A stretch of DNA of 64,000 nt from Aphrophora alni (GCA_963513935.1 OY740769.1:35181120-35245119), one strand, 5' to 3'. Numbered from the stretch's first letter, positions 1 through 13,880 are shown. Numbers and translations are program-made. Notes: generated by a model from the sequence alone, not told the origin.

Positions 1-2475
1 CCGTGAACATCAGAATGTTTTTACCTTTGTATTCCATTTTTAGATTCTCCTTGATGAATCAGAGATTGCGCCTACCTCTGCTTGGAAAACAGTAGAATGT
101 TTGTCTAGGCACAGTATGGTGGAGCTCTCTGGGTTAATCCCATTTATACCACCCCCCGTACCCATCACCGTAATTTAGTAATATCGGTGTTACTAAATTA
201 GAATTGGATTGGAAATATAAATATGGCATTCGTTTTTGAATGGTTTTTTTGTAGTTCCATTTAGGTTCTACTTTTGTCTGTAATTACTAATACTGAGTGT
301 TTTGGCGAACTGCACATAATAAATTACATTAGTAAAGCTCGATAAACTATAATACAAAAGGAGCGGATAAACTATAAAAAAAAGAACTATAAACTATTTA
401 ATGTCTATCATGACAACATATCAGCTGAGTACCGAGTATGTATTTTTATGATTAAGCTCAACGGGCTTTAAATGCCGTTACCAGTTTCTAGACAATTACA
501 CTTAAAAAAAAACTACCCTGTTTCGTTTATGAAATTTAAATTATTTTGGCAGGTTTTGGGCTAAAAATGAAGGACTACATTTTATATGGTTTTATTGTTG
601 TTGTTTTTTCAAAGGTAATGGCGTTTCATCAATGAGGTGTAATGTCTTTTGTTTTGTAAATCTACATAATAACTTAAAGTATTTTATTATGAAAGCCTTT
701 GTTAGGATGTCAATCATTATAAACTAACGTTTCTAATTTAGTAACAATACAAAGTACAGACTGATATCTGCTTCTCAAAATACCTGCAGTTGAATAGTTT
801 ACGTAACGCCATCAAGAAATTGCATTAAATAGTTTGTAATGACAAACAAAATCGTGACATATTACATTTTTACTTGTTGCATACTTTTATGTTGTACTGT
901 GAAGTATAAAAAACTTCTAATATTCATATTAATGCACATTTTTTCTTGCTAGGTATAAATAATGTAAGCTCGTAATGTATCTAGCAATTTTTGTTTACAG
1001 ATCTTTTTATTTTAAGGTGGGAAAAAAAATAATCTTCGACATTTATTCCGTCTAATATCGTTATTTTTGTCATTATCTTCAAAAACTAACCATGTTACAT
1101 AGAATGCATTTTGGTGAATTTTTTGTGAATTTAGTAAGTAACCTGTTAAGATTTCATAAAAAAACCACCAACAACTCTGAATACCATGACAGATGTTTCA
1201 AAATATGTTTGCCCACATCTTTTGAATTATTAAGTAATAATGACCTAAAATATATAAAACTTTGCATATTTGAATTCTGCGTTAACAGTACTAAGTACAT
1301 TTCACTACAGCAAAAATATCAACGTTATCACAAACATAGTGTTGTTTTAAAATAGTGTTGAATTAGAATAATTTGAGTCATTGGGAGATTTCTGAAATGG
1401 AACTAGTAACTTTTAGACCAATTTATAGTTCACATAATATTTTACTAAATCTTTGTAGTTTTAGAGATATCTGTATACACCAAGCCTAAATCTTTCTTTT
1501 CTCTAGGACCTATCCCGACAGTTGCTAAGCTTAAATAGTAAAATCCTAACATCGTTTCCCCCGATGGGACTCATCTGTAGACTAGGAAAGGAGAGCAGCT
1601 CAAAATTTGGTGGCTATTTTTAGACTAAAACCATTACTTCTCAGGGTAAATTATTTCATTTGAACAATCCTTATATATCATATTCTGCAAGATTTTATTA
1701 TATATAGATATTACCTAATATATGAAATAAACCATTATTTAATTTTACATTTTAGTAAAGTAAACATATAAATTCTACCTTATCAAAAAAAAAAAACTCG
1801 CATTTAAACAATAGTGAATTTTCTTATAAAAGAGTTGTTTGTTACATTGGTACGCCAAAAACCAAACGTCTGGGAAAATAAACATTTACAGGAACGTTTT
1901 TTAATTATTTAATAAAGATATGTAAGAAATGAAACCAACCTTTTTACTTGTAAAATAATAGGTTGGCATATTAAAAACTAAATATTTATGAATGTATGTG
2001 TATAACCGAAACTAAACTGTTTCATTTTAACGTTAATTAATTTTCTATTGGCCAAGGTAATAATACGTCAAAATTTTTAATTTACTACAAAGTAAATATT
2101 TAACATTGTATGTGATGGGTCTCACATCTGTCTTTCGGATCTCTAATACTTATCCAGAAGTTTAAAATTAAAACAAGTTAAGAGAAACATGTTACACTAT
2201 TGTAGAAAACTTATTTATTACTTATCAACCATTATTTATTTTAAGTAGTATGTGAAAACTTTCATTGTTGATTTATCTTAAACATATTTGTGTATTTACC
2301 AAATTAGAAAGCATCACCCAACTAGGCAAATACCTGTTGATTTCATGCTAATTTAAAAAAGAACCTTATTCTCAAGTATCGTTTTTTTATTTTAAAACGC
2401 CAAATTACGCAAGTAGTGTTTTTAGTAAGAACGTTTTTAATAGAAAAAGAAAAACGTTAATAATGAACATAACTT
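1..2475. other. AT-rich non-coding stretch
   Basis: No gene is supported here. The stretch contains one arm of an old diverged repeat pair (392-762). A slightly GC-richer patch near 1500-1660 belongs to no family I recognise. The 87-codon open frame at 1092-1355 has no recognisable domain and its composition matches the background, so I treat it as chance. Confidence 0.6.
392..762 (+). repeat. Old dispersed repeat, copy A1
   Basis: This segment aligns by eye with 10503-10868 in the same orientation. Shared blocks include a 'TATCAGCT..AGT' stretch followed by 'TTTTATGATTA', then 'ATGAAATTTAAATTATTT', then 'TTAATAACTTAAAGT-TTTTATT' variants, and finally 'AATTT-GTAACA-TACAA-GTA'. The order of blocks is kept but substitutions and small indels are many, so the duplication is old. 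It could be a decayed transposon or an ancient segmental copy. No coding trace was seen. Confidence 0.5.
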
Positions 2476-2985
2476 TTATAAGAAATGAAAATATGAACAT
2501 TGCTCTTTTTTTACGTATTCATCATTTATATCAAAACATGTGATTAATGGTGTTACCGGCTTTTGGATACCGTCATCAGAACTCTGCCGCCTGTCCATTT
2601 AACCAGTCAGTAACAGTCAAAACACGTCATCACTCTCCCATCGCTTTCCACCAACAGATGTCTTATATTTTAGAAAAAGATGAAAGTCTGAGAGATCATA
2701 ATCAGGACTATTGGTAGATGTTGTAGTAATTTCCATAGAAATTTGTTCAGTTGCGTCGTTGACCTTGTCGCATTGTTGTGAAGCAGAATGACGTCGCTTG
2801 AATGTAGCCCCCGAATGGCATGCCTAAGCAATAATAAGGTTTAATAATACCTCTTAACATTTATTGATATTTCTCTTGGCAGGAAGTCTGTCAAAATAAC
2901 GATTTTCTGGCCCCAGGAAACATTATTTTCCGTGTTGTTGTTTGTTTGAATATTCGTGGTTTTGTTAGACAATTTGAATGATGGA
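2476..2985 (-). pseudogene. Broken mariner-type transposase (C-terminal half)
   Basis: Reading the minus strand gives the C-terminal half of a mariner (DD34D) transposase split over several frames. From the 5' side I see SWGQKIVILTDFLPRE near 2880-2925, an in-frame stop just after a KRYY stretch near 2845, then HAIRG and VILLHNNATRSTT at about 2754-2792. After a frame change come SPDYDLSDFHLF (about 2674-2709) and GGKRWESDD, and after another change DDGIQKPVT near 2555-2580, ending at a stop at 2476-2478. In intact family members the second block reads LLHDNA; the catalytic Asp is Asn here, while the third Asp (in LSDFHLF) is kept. The N-terminal helix-turn-helix half and clear terminal inverted repeats were not found. 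Stops, frameshifts and a lost catalytic residue make this a dead copy. The family is confident; the 5' limit is approximate. Confidence 0.85.
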
Positions 2986-3616
2986 ATTCACTACATTGCC
3001 TTTAGAGTATAGTAAGTAAACTACTTATAATTAACAGTTACTATATGACTTAAAAACTCATCACCATATTTGTCATATCGCTCCAAATATGACAAAGAAT
3101 GTTCCAAATGCGTGTGGAGAATGACTATGAGTGTGGAGAGATGTGGTGTGAAATCTTGTAGAGTTACAAAGCACAAGAAGTAGGCCTACGGTTATTTGAA
3201 TTTTACATTGAATATGGATTTCAATTTTTTATTTTTTTTTATAAAATCTATACATAATGGAAAAGCTATGTATTTTATTTGTTGTTGTTATTAATGCTTC
3301 ACTTTAAAATACTATTAGACTTTAATTATTTTGTATAGAAAATTGATTCTGCATTGATAAATAAATCTATTTTATAACTTAGCGATTAAGCTGACTGTTT
3401 CAAGAAAGAAGTTTACTTAATAAATAATGTAAATTTGGTTACAATCAAATCATAAACAAGACAATCAAAAACTTAAAACTACAATATCTAATTACAAAAT
3501 TATTAACTTAATACTATGCCAATCATTTTTATTTAAATATTGTAATATACCGTTTTGTTGTCGTATTTCCTTATATGGATTATAATCTACTATTAATGGT
3601 ACTTATCGTCTTTATT

Positions 3617-3897
3617 CTTCAACATTATTTTTTCCCATTCAACGACGGCCGAATCGGCTATTAAACTATTCTCAAGTTGAGCACATGGAAGTGGGCCTAA
3701 CTGTTCTGTTACCAATGTCTGAATTCTATAATACACTGTTTTTTAATGTTAACTAATAATTTGTGTCCGTGTGGTTGTGCCAAAAGTGTTATTTTATTGT
3801 AATTTCTTATAAGTGTTAATTGATAAAGGCTGCTTAACTTGACAATGGCTGAATAGCCGAAATGATCATCGTTGAACGGTGAAAGAAAATTATTGAA
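3617..3897. mobile_element. Foldback MITE-like element, about 68-bp inverted arms
   Basis: Two arms of 68 bp, 3617-3684 and 3830-3897, are inverted copies separated by about 145 bp. In the same orientation both arms carry TTCAACGA, eight variable bases, TCGGCTATT, a variable run, then TCAAGTTRAGCA, all at the same spacing. Outside these the arms continue with a similar T/C-rich run starting at TTCAA. A long-armed foldback of under 300 bp with no coding capacity is typical of non-autonomous DNA transposons. No target-site duplication is clear, so the superfamily is unknown. A transcript would form a long imperfect hairpin. Confidence 0.6.
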
Positions 3898-6800
3898 TAC
3901 GGTCCCATTATTACGTCTATGATATTTTGAAAATATTCTACTAATACAATCTTTAGTATATTTTAATCTTTTTAATGTACATTAATATTAACGTGCTATC
4001 CTACTATCCTTACTATTGTTCTCAGACATTCTATAATCTGCATTGTATTTTGCTTTTGAGTTTTCATATTGAAATTTTAAACCTTGAACTGATTTTGCCT
4101 AAAATCTATAAGTTTCAGATAAAACAGAATACTTTGTTACATCTATCTTATATTTTTTAGTTGGTTATCTTGTGAATTTATAATATATTTTTTAAATCAA
4201 CTGTTTAAACAGATAATAAATTAATTACTGCAAAACAAAGTAAAAGAATATATAAGAGTGTATATATTTATATACCTTCTCTTAACTGGCTTCCAATAAA
4301 CCAAATGTTTTCATAATTAAAAAAAAATTTTATCAACTTCTACTTCATTGAATTACAGTTATTTATTATGAGAGCTTCTCATTACATTACTATAGGGTAG
4401 TAAGAAGAAAATAAAAACTCTATGTTCCAAGCAGGATTCGAACATAAATAACATCGTATTTATCTTTTGATTTAAAGTAGTAATACTGGAAACTTTTATA
4501 TATACCAAGTATTAATATGATTTCATTCAGGAAATATTTCGTGCATAAAATACGTCATAAATATAATGTAAAATACATGCACCATTAGCAAATACATAAA
4601 CGTAGATCTATTTACTTTAAATACATTACGTTATCAAACTTTTCTAGTGTTCAAACAATGTATTATTTGAAAATGAGCTTCGTCAGCCATGTTTGTATTA
4701 ATCTAATGTTCAAATCGTAAAGGGAAAACTAGTCCATTTCGTATTGAATCTTTTTTAATTTAATTTAGTTGTTGATATTTAATCATTTAAACGAACTTTT
4801 TGATCAATTTAAAAGTTATAAAACAAAGAGTTTATCCCTGTTAGTTACAGAGTTTTATACAATGAATTTTAAATACTTTGATAATTTGCTTTATTTCGTG
4901 GAACATGATTTAACAGATTTATTCACGGGAACAAAACATATATTTAAATGAACATTGCATTTTATTAACAAATCATACCAGTTAGCATCTTATTATATGA
5001 TTTAAAATATATAATTAAAGTATCGCCCTTCATCTTTCTTTTAGATAGCGTTTTCTTAAAAGTATAATACTCCTTCGCAATCATCTATTTGGCAATGAAG
5101 TCTTTTAATATAAAAAGTAATTTTTTTACAAGTACACAATTTTAAAATCTGTGTATTGGTTTGAACAGTACAATCTTACTACAAAATAAATTGCTATTTT
5201 ATCCTAGGAAAGCATAGAGAACTTTTTTTTCTGAATAATTATATTATTTTTATTTGACTAAAGGTATTATTTTAACAAAAAATTAACACATATGAGAAAA
5301 AGTTTTACCATGTTTTGAGTTATAATCTATGCAATTATATTCTTACAAATAGATTAAACTACATGTGATATTAATTTTAGACGTCAAATTTATAGTAGTT
5401 ATTGAGTCTTTTGCTTTGCCAATGTGGTTGCGAATAATTATGAAAAAACTAAGAACTGCCAATTCAATGTTTATATTTTTTCCAAAAGTGTTGCTACTGA
5501 TAAGAGTTAATTTCTCGATCCGAGTGTACAATACAACGTTAAAAACATATTATTGCTAGGTAATAATTAGAATGTTTTGTTAAATATCAAATGTTATCCA
5601 ACTGAATTATAATAGTAAATACAATTGAACACAATTAAAATTTGCGATTATATGAAGTCCGTGAGTTGAATTTTTGAATGACTATTTTTTGTAATTTTAT
5701 ATTAAATATAGATAGCATGATTAGGTTTTTATTATCAATTGCCAATTAAAGTTGTAGTTATTGTACCACTTATAGTTAAATTTAGTAGTTTGTATATAAA
5801 GGAAAAATATAGTTAAACATTGTACTATTTAATAAATGTTTGCATAATAATATGATATTGGTAAATATAAGTATCGTTGTATGAATAATTTAAATATACA
5901 ACCAATATTCAGCATACAAAAACATCAATGACAGGTGCACATTTAAAAGTATATAAAACAGGGTAAAAACACTGATTCTTTAAGGGGAGGTTTTTTTAAA
6001 TTTCTTAATTATCTTTTTCGCTATATAGTTAAATAAAGGATAAACAATAAATTAATGGATAAGTGAAAATACAGCTTTCAATCTTTTCATGTTATAAATA
6101 GGTTACATTTCGGTCATATGTAATCGAATCATATCTGTCGGTCTACCCATAAGTGATAATGTTAACATAATTTAATTGTTGAACTTGTAGTTTTGGTTAT
6201 TGTTATTTTTAATAAACATACTTCAGAGAAAGTATTTAGGTAAACAATTATTATTATAAGGATGAAATATGTTTTCTTGACACTTATCAAGGGACAATAG
6301 AAGATACTGCCTGATAATATAACTGGAGATAAGGCCTGAGCAAGTTTTTATGTTGTGCAACAAAACTACGTAATTATAAAACTTGATTAAGCCAATTGAT
6401 ATATCCATATAAATTCTGTTCGTATTTGTGGACAGGATTCTGAGGGAAAATGTTCGGTGCAGTATGTAAGGATAAAATATGGAAACGACTGGCGAATGCA
6501 GAGCTTTTTATTTGTTCGGAAGTATACCGTTGTGCATTTCCTGAGCCTCAGAAGAGTATCTCCGATAGTGTCAAAGTGATACACCAACCTAATATTTTTT
6601 AATAATTATTTATTTATATTTTACGATAAAGGTCTTTTCTTCATGGTTCGTCCATTTCCAGAGTTTGGTTTCGATATTCTAAGCATTCTCCCTTAAACGT
6701 TTATCGATATATGTTCGAAATATCGGTTTAATGGACGTATTCATTCCTCAGGTAAATATCGCCTATTATGAATATTTTCGATTTTGAGTTAGGGCCTTTA

Positions 6801-8422
6801 TCTTTACTTGTATAGAAAGAAGTTAACATAACAATAACCTCTCATAAATATGTTAGAAAAAATTAGCCAAACAAATCTGCGGTCTTATATTTGCAAAGAA
6901 TATTTTTTTACCCGTTGAGGGGATGATACAACAGAAAATTCCTCAATAATTTTACAGTTTTTATTCTTCATCTACAAAATACTTTATTTACTTTATATCT
7001 ATTGGGGAGGGAATTATTTGGGGAATTTATTTTCGCTTGCATTTATAAGTGGGTTGTCTATTCTAAAAATAAGTGTCTAATAATACGTGTAATCCATTTT
7101 CAACGTTGCGATAGCTGTGAACACAACGTGTTTTGTGAATTTTTTGAATGTGGGAAGGAGAGGGAAGTAAGTTGCATTTACGGGATTTGTGTATGGTACA
7201 TACTAATATTGTAAATTTAGTGATTCCTCTGTAAAATAAACAAGATTAATGAAGGCAGAAAGACGCGGTCAGTTAAGTGTACAAAAACATTTACCTTGTT
7301 ACATTAACGACCCAGATTATTTCTATTCCTATTTGCATTTTATGATTGTTTAATATAAAAAAAAATATATGGACTGTGAATACCTCTCTCTCCCCGGGAT
7401 GTATCGCAGAGGTATGTATTGTAACTTTGAAGATAATATCAGCGCTATGATATGTACATAAGGTAGAATAAACCATGGACTAAACTAAATTAAACTATTT
7501 AGTAACCCATTGTACATTCAATGGTAATGTAGATTTAGTTGGTTTTAACTTAAATTACTCCATACATTTAACACCATGTAATTTACTGTGTATTCATTAA
7601 TGGCTTCAGTAAATTATTTGAAGTGACAAGAAATATATTGTTTATTAAATTTAATTGAAAAAATTTAATCCTCCCCAATTGGAGGTCACGTTTTCTTACC
7701 CTAAAGTCAATTGTAGTGAAAACAAATTTAGAACATAACGCAAAAATAAAAGATGACAGACCGCTAATGTTGGCAGATATCTAATAATATGGTAATAATT
7801 CTACTTGTTGTGATTACATTCAGAGAAACAGCTACAACTGAACCCATGAAATGTGCAACGATTCAACCCATTAGAGTAATGTGACAGCAATATTTTTTAA
7901 TCATTATTATACAATACTTAGATGTCTAAAAGTGGCAATTTTAGTCTGTGTTTAATCAAACGTAGAATCTAGGCTCGGTTTTACAAATCATTACACAAGC
8001 TTTAAGACTAAAGATTCTGTAAGACTTAGTAAGATTTTGTATAATTGTATCACCATGAAAATATTATGAAATTTATTAAAAAATACTAATATCTGTGGGG
8101 TTGTGCTTTAGGTATGACCTTTTAAGTAGGGGTAATAATGTAGAGTTTTAAAATAAATCCTTTACTTTTGAAAAGGAACTACATTTTCCCTATATACTTT
8201 TATCATTTTAAAAATAATTACAGATTTTACACTCACACACAGATATCAAAATTGTAATACATAGCAACTATGGATAAAGTAATTAATTATTATTTTATTT
8301 AAGTATAGTTTCTAGTTTGGTTTTAAATACTCTTCTATTTTAAACAACCTTCATAAAATTCTGTCTTTCTTAAGTAACATAGGATCTAACGTAGGTTTAC
8401 TATTCGTATATACAACGTATAT
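3898..8422. other. AT-rich non-coding stretch
   Basis: I see no gene. A perfect B-box-like motif GGATTCGAAC (reverse complement GTTCGAATCC) sits at 4434-4443, but no A-box or cloverleaf partner is present. An 8-bp inverted repeat (7380-7387 with 7408-7415, ATACCTCT/AGAGGTAT) could form a hairpin. Short open frames of 60-70 codons here look random. Confidence 0.55.
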
Positions 8423-8546
8423 TTTCAGTTTACCTCCAGTATATCGATTGAAGACTATAATGACTTTATATGATAAAACTGTTACTAAAGACCGATTAGT
8501 TATACATGAAGCATGTGCAGTATTATTTATTTGAGGTAAACTGAAA
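8423..8546. repeat. Short inverted-repeat unit (14-bp perfect arms)
   Basis: TTTCAGTTTACCTC at 8423-8436 is matched exactly by its reverse complement GAGGTAAACTGAAA at 8533-8546, with 96 bp between the arms. The size and arm length would fit a very small MITE, but no clear target-site duplication flanks it. Chance cannot be excluded in such a long AT-rich window. Confidence 0.35.
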
Positions 8547-10502
8547 TACAGATAAACAGTGTAATCTAAAAATCGTAGTTGTAAATTTGGTTAAACGTTA
8601 AAATATAGTGACTCTTCATTTTAGCTTAATAAGTTCTTTATATTATTATCGTCGGTATAATTGTTTATAAATATCTGGTTGTGTGAATGTGAGATAAGAC
8701 CTACAACATTACAGTAACCAATTCAAACACGTTCGTCCTGAATACAAATACCAATTAATAACATTATAGTTCTGAAATTCTTATAGAGTATTCAACATTA
8801 AAATTGTAATTTAAATCTTAAGATAAGTTAATGAATAATTATTTCATTATAATTATCCTAATAGACCAAATATTCTAGAATTTAATTAATAAAAGTTGTA
8901 AATACGGTATTTATATTATATAATGAAAAAAAACAGTAATAGACGGTGCATTATTTGCTCACATACATTTTCACGAAGCTCACGTGGAAAAAAAAGAAAA
9001 AAAACGCATTCTTCGCCATTTATTAAAAATTTCATAATGAAGTAATTAAAATAGATTTTATAAATTTACATTATTATAAAAAAAAACACGTGAATTATTT
9101 TGTGACGTTGACAATTAAATATTTACCAAGTATAAATGATTTGAACCTATTACTTCCAAACTTTTTTAAGTATCTGATATTCTCTGATTTGTTGTTTTTC
9201 CAAATAACCAAAGTAATTCTATTAAAGTAGAATTGTAAAACTGAACAAAAACAAATAACAAATATTTAATGAACTTACTAATTCTACTCGTCAAACACCA
9301 CCATCTTGGGATTAGGAAGTTACACCACCCCAGTTTATTACTTAACCAATATAAAACTAAAATTGTTTTAAAAAGTAAAATTGAAAATGTTTCAAACCAA
9401 ACTCCACAGGAAGATAATTGTGGAGTTATTATTATATATATAAATCATTCAAGCTTCGTTAATTATTCACGGAAAAATTAAAATATATCACAGTTCTATG
9501 TGGCCTAATGGGTCTGAATTGGTGAAATCATCATGTTTTTATTGAAATATGTGTAAACTGAATAATTTTTTTTTATCATAAATTAACCTCATTTAAATTT
9601 TAAAAAATGATCACATTTTCACGTTTTCTCTACAAGTTATCTTTAAAAACTCTAAAACTCTATCCATGTAATACACACGAAAAACAAATTAAAATGCTTC
9701 AGTTACGGGTTATTTATAATGCAGTTCTGTGAGAGAGTACTGCAGCCTATTCCACTCCCATATCACATCCCTATGTCAAGGCATTTTTCAGTTTCAGCTC
9801 CTTTCATCTAAAGAGAGTAATATAAAACAGAAATCGAGTAATGAATACATGTAAATTTGTCTCATTTACACATATTTCATTTAAGTCTGGTTAAGATGTT
9901 GTCTTTCATTAGAGATTTAGTTTCATAACTGCTATTACAGATAAGTTACGTTTTCGCAGGAATATTAATCCTGTGGTGAAACAACCGTGAAGGACCTATC
10001 TGTTCCTATTAGGCGGCTTTGAGTCTAGTGATGAATAGTCGTCGTAGTTCTAGGCATTGCAAACAGAATTTGCTACCAATCATAGTTCTTCAATTAATCC
10101 CACAATTCAGGGTCAACACTTTAACAGCTTGAGCTTTAATTTGGATTTAAATATGGACTCCTAACACGATAAATGACTAAACGAGATTACTAGTCATATA
10201 AGACCAACCACAGAGGTTCACGTCTGTTTCCAATAGTACTTTACTTCTAAAACTTACTTAAAAAAAATGCTGATATCCACTTTCACACAAACACTGCTTA
10301 CCAAGATTTAAGAGTAGAAGGAATTTACCGTACTACCTCAACCTGTAAAACTATATCCTTCTGACTATATGATGAATAGGAGATTAACTAGATTTATGGA
10401 TGGAAAGTGTTAAAACACCGACAATAGAAGGGTTTGTGACAGTTCCATTATATTTAAACCGTATATTTACCTACAGTATAATAGTTAATCGTCGTACATT
10501 TC
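8547..10502. other. AT-rich non-coding stretch
   Basis: No gene is supported. A somewhat GC-richer patch at about 9960-10260 has no long open frame and no family signature that I recognise. The 70-codon frame at 9269-9481 has background composition and no domain. Confidence 0.55.
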
Positions 10503-10868
10503 GAAGAATTAAATTGTTCATCGTATCAGCTTAGTGATGATGTTTTATGATTATGGTTCAACTTGGGGTCAGGATGCAGTTAAATAGTTTATTTTTATTT
10601 CAAGAGTTCTACATGGTTTTGTTAATGAAATTTAAATTATTTACACAGCTTTTGCATTAAAGCTAAACAATTACCTCGTACCAGTTTATTGTTGAATCTT
10701 TCGAAAGCTAGGGGGCTTGTGTTCTCTAGGCAGTGTAATCGTTTTCGTTTTGTAAAGCTATTTAATAACTTAAAGTGTTTTATTCAGGAGCATAAAGGGC
10801 TATTGTTGGGAAGGAAGTCCATATAAATTATTGTCTCTAATTTTGTAACAGTACAATGTATAGAAAGG
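10503..10868 (+). repeat. Old dispersed repeat, copy A2
   Basis: This is the diverged partner of 392-762, in the same orientation about 10.1 kb away. The best conserved block is 'TTTTGTAAAGCTATTTAATAA' near 10747, whose partner near 654 differs at a few positions. Identity is patchy, so the ends are approximate. Confidence 0.5.
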
Positions 10869-11497
10869 TGGCTGGCTCCATGAATGTAGAGGGAAATTTT
10901 ACTACGTTAGTGGAAATTGGTTTGAACAGATTGTGGTGGTAGTAAAATGCTTACGTTTTGAAAATGTAATTTTGTTGCAATATTAGAGCCTTTCAATTGT
11001 ATCAAACTTTCAATATTTACCATATGCTTCATGGTAAAATTAATTTTACCTAATTAGTATACAGAGTGCCCGAATTGTGCTGGAATAAATCAATAAATTA
11101 TAATTATAAACAGTAAACCTTATAAATTTAAAAATGAATATTGAGCTTGACTTGTAAGATAATATTAGATTGAACACAAACTGGAACACAAGATCTTAGA
11201 AAAATTATGTTTACTTAAACAAACGCGGTTCAACCACCTTCATACTCGGTGTTACACGAACAGCTGTCAATTATTGTTGAGGTGATTATAGATGGTGGGC
11301 ATAATGTTTGTCTAGGGCAAAGAATGCTCAGTCATAAAAAAAAAGTACATTGACTATGAACATGGCAAGGTCAATATTCAATAGCTCAAATATGAATATA
11401 ATTCGTTGGGGTTTTTAAAGACGGGACAGAGCAAATAGATTTGAACTCTAAACCTTGGTTTACGAATAAAATCAATACATGAACAAGCAAATAATAT

Positions 11498-12090
11498 ACA
11501 ACTTTATTTAACAGGTAAAGTATTTGGAAAATTTGGCTTGCCCATCTTAAATTTAGTTATGGAATAAAATTCTGATTTCATCTATTTTCTAATCCGTAAT
11601 TATTGATCTTTTAATATTTCATCACTTGGCCTGTCTAATCTTCAAAGGCGAAAAGGATATCTATATCACGAGGAAAATATTTAAAGAGGTATTCAGACGT
11701 TTATTTTATTTTTAAAAATAATTTGACTTGTTATTATGTATACTTTATAAACGGATTTATAGTTTCCTTCTTTTTGGATTCCGGTGCATTGTGTAAGATA
11801 AACATAAATAAATATTGAATATTATTGAATGTAAATATGGAGTTCAAAGAATTTAATATTTTATACAAACGCTACTGGAAAAAGTTTTGTATTTGAACAC
11901 GTGCATTGTATGTTAAACTTTTAAAGGTGTACTTGAACTTCCACAGTTTACATTGTAAAAGTTACTCGAAATTGGAAAAGTTTAATATTGGTCAAATAAA
12001 ATAAATCCCTCGTCTATTGAGTTTTAAAATATTTTTCTTTGAGTTGTGTTTAACTTTGTTTACGTTATTACACTGTATTAGGTATTTAGA
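11498..12090 (+). repeat. Old dispersed repeat, copy B1
   Basis: This segment aligns by eye with 18475-19136 in the same orientation. Shared landmarks in order are ATTTAACAGG, CATCTTAAATTT, GATTTCATCTA followed by TCTAATCCG or TCTTATCCG, then ACGCTACTSGAAAAAGTT and TTTGTATTT, TTAAACTTTTAARGGTG, and CTTCCRYAGTTTACAT. The copies differ by many substitutions and indels of tens of bases. No coding frame is evident. It may be a decayed non-autonomous transposon or an ancient duplication. Confidence 0.6.
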
Positions 12091-13880
12091 AGATAAAATA
12101 CTTGGAAAATTTATATTATAATAACAATAGCTAAAGTATGTGATGCACTAAAGTGATGAAAATAAAAGATGTAAAAACAATACCCATATTTTCTCACACA
12201 CTCATCCAAAAACGAAGTACTATAAAAAAATATAAGATTTCGAAATCAAAACCTTTAGATCCGTAGATTTCGGTCAAAATATAAAAATAAATGTTGGATA
12301 TTGTCACTGATTTATACATAAGAGTTTGAAAATTGTTTTACATTCTTCGTCCATTACTTTTCGATCTTGCTCCACGTATAGGCCCACATGTCTGGATTTA
12401 AAGTCCTAACAACCTCCGCAAAATATTTTTCGCATCCTTCAATTAATGGTGTTAAAATCTCTTACATAACCCTTAAGATATAATGAAACCAATTCAATTG
12501 GTTCATAATTGCAAAGATATGGAGGAAGTTGAACGACTTAAAATTCAAGATCTGCAAATTAATATTTTATAACATAGGTGGCATTAGTAATCGCACAATT
12601 AGATAAAGTTCAACCTTCCACAAGTCTTCAGAAAAAGGAAGTCCTGGTTTTTGCGTACATGGGGCGTATAAGCTCTCTTAGATGATAATATTGATGCCTT
12701 GTCTTTCATTCTAGTTAGGCAATAAAAGTTGTCTATAACAATCCCGATTGGTATAGCTGGAAGAAACATATCGTAAAACCACTTTTTGGTGGTTCGAAAA
12801 AACCGACACCTTCACATAGATATGGTTGGTTTTTCCGTTAATACCCTTGGTATTCAATTGAGTGTACTTGAACCATAGCTGTCTAACTAACTTAATCAAA
12901 GCTAAGATTCCAACCAATAACTGTGCGTTTCCAAGAGATTATACACTTTATTGTAATGTTGGAATTTCCATGCGCTCGTAATGTTTATTTTATTAATCAC
13001 CTTGATTAATAGAAAATATTAGCAGTTTATTAAATTTTATATTGTTTATAGAAGAAATGTTTTGGAGTGATAACAGATCTGGAGTAAATGAGTCATGCGG
13101 GGAGTTGATGGAGGTGTTTTGTCCACTACGATTGTGTAGTGTATCGACCCCTTTCCTTAGCCGAGATAAACGAGTGTAAAAACTGTAGGTCTTTTAAAAC
13201 AACTCTACAGATTATAATAAAGTTTTTAATTCTCCATATTGTATTTTCAGGGATATTTCAATATAAACGTCTATTTTGAGTATTTAAGGAGAATATTTCA
13301 GTTAAATTTCATAGAATCCTTATACTAGTTTGAACTGTAGAGCTCTGTAAAGATGACAGGTGATAGACTATAGACACGTAGACAAGCAAACGGCAAGCAG
13401 AATTTCTTCCAAATCCGTCGTTTTGGCCAAAAAATTTTTAAGTTGTATATATCCGCTAAAACTTATCTTCGAATTTTTACCCGATCACAAAATTTTATCT
13501 AAACAACGAATATAAGAGAAAATAATATCATATGACCCGATATTTCTGTATTGTCATAAATGTTTAAAAAAATCATGAACTACCCATTGTAGATTTATAA
13601 GAACAACGTGTTAATGACAAAAAGACTTTTAGATAAATAAATATTTTGAGATCAAAAATTAATGCACAGAAGATTTTATTATAAAAAAACATATTTATAC
13701 GTACAGATTTTACTAGAGGAATATATTTATTAGAGGAATTTGCAAATAATTGTTGAGGTAATGTAAATTAGTGCTTTTTTTCTAAATTTATGCTTGAAAT
13801 TGAGATTTTTGACAAAACATACACTCTTATTCAACTCTTTTGTATAATATAATATTGCAGTTAATACTTGAAGATTGTAA

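Noticed and set aside
4434..4443. Perfect B-box GTTCGAATCC on the minus strand
   Set aside because: No A-box at a suitable distance and no T-arm or acceptor pairing, so it is not called a tRNA.
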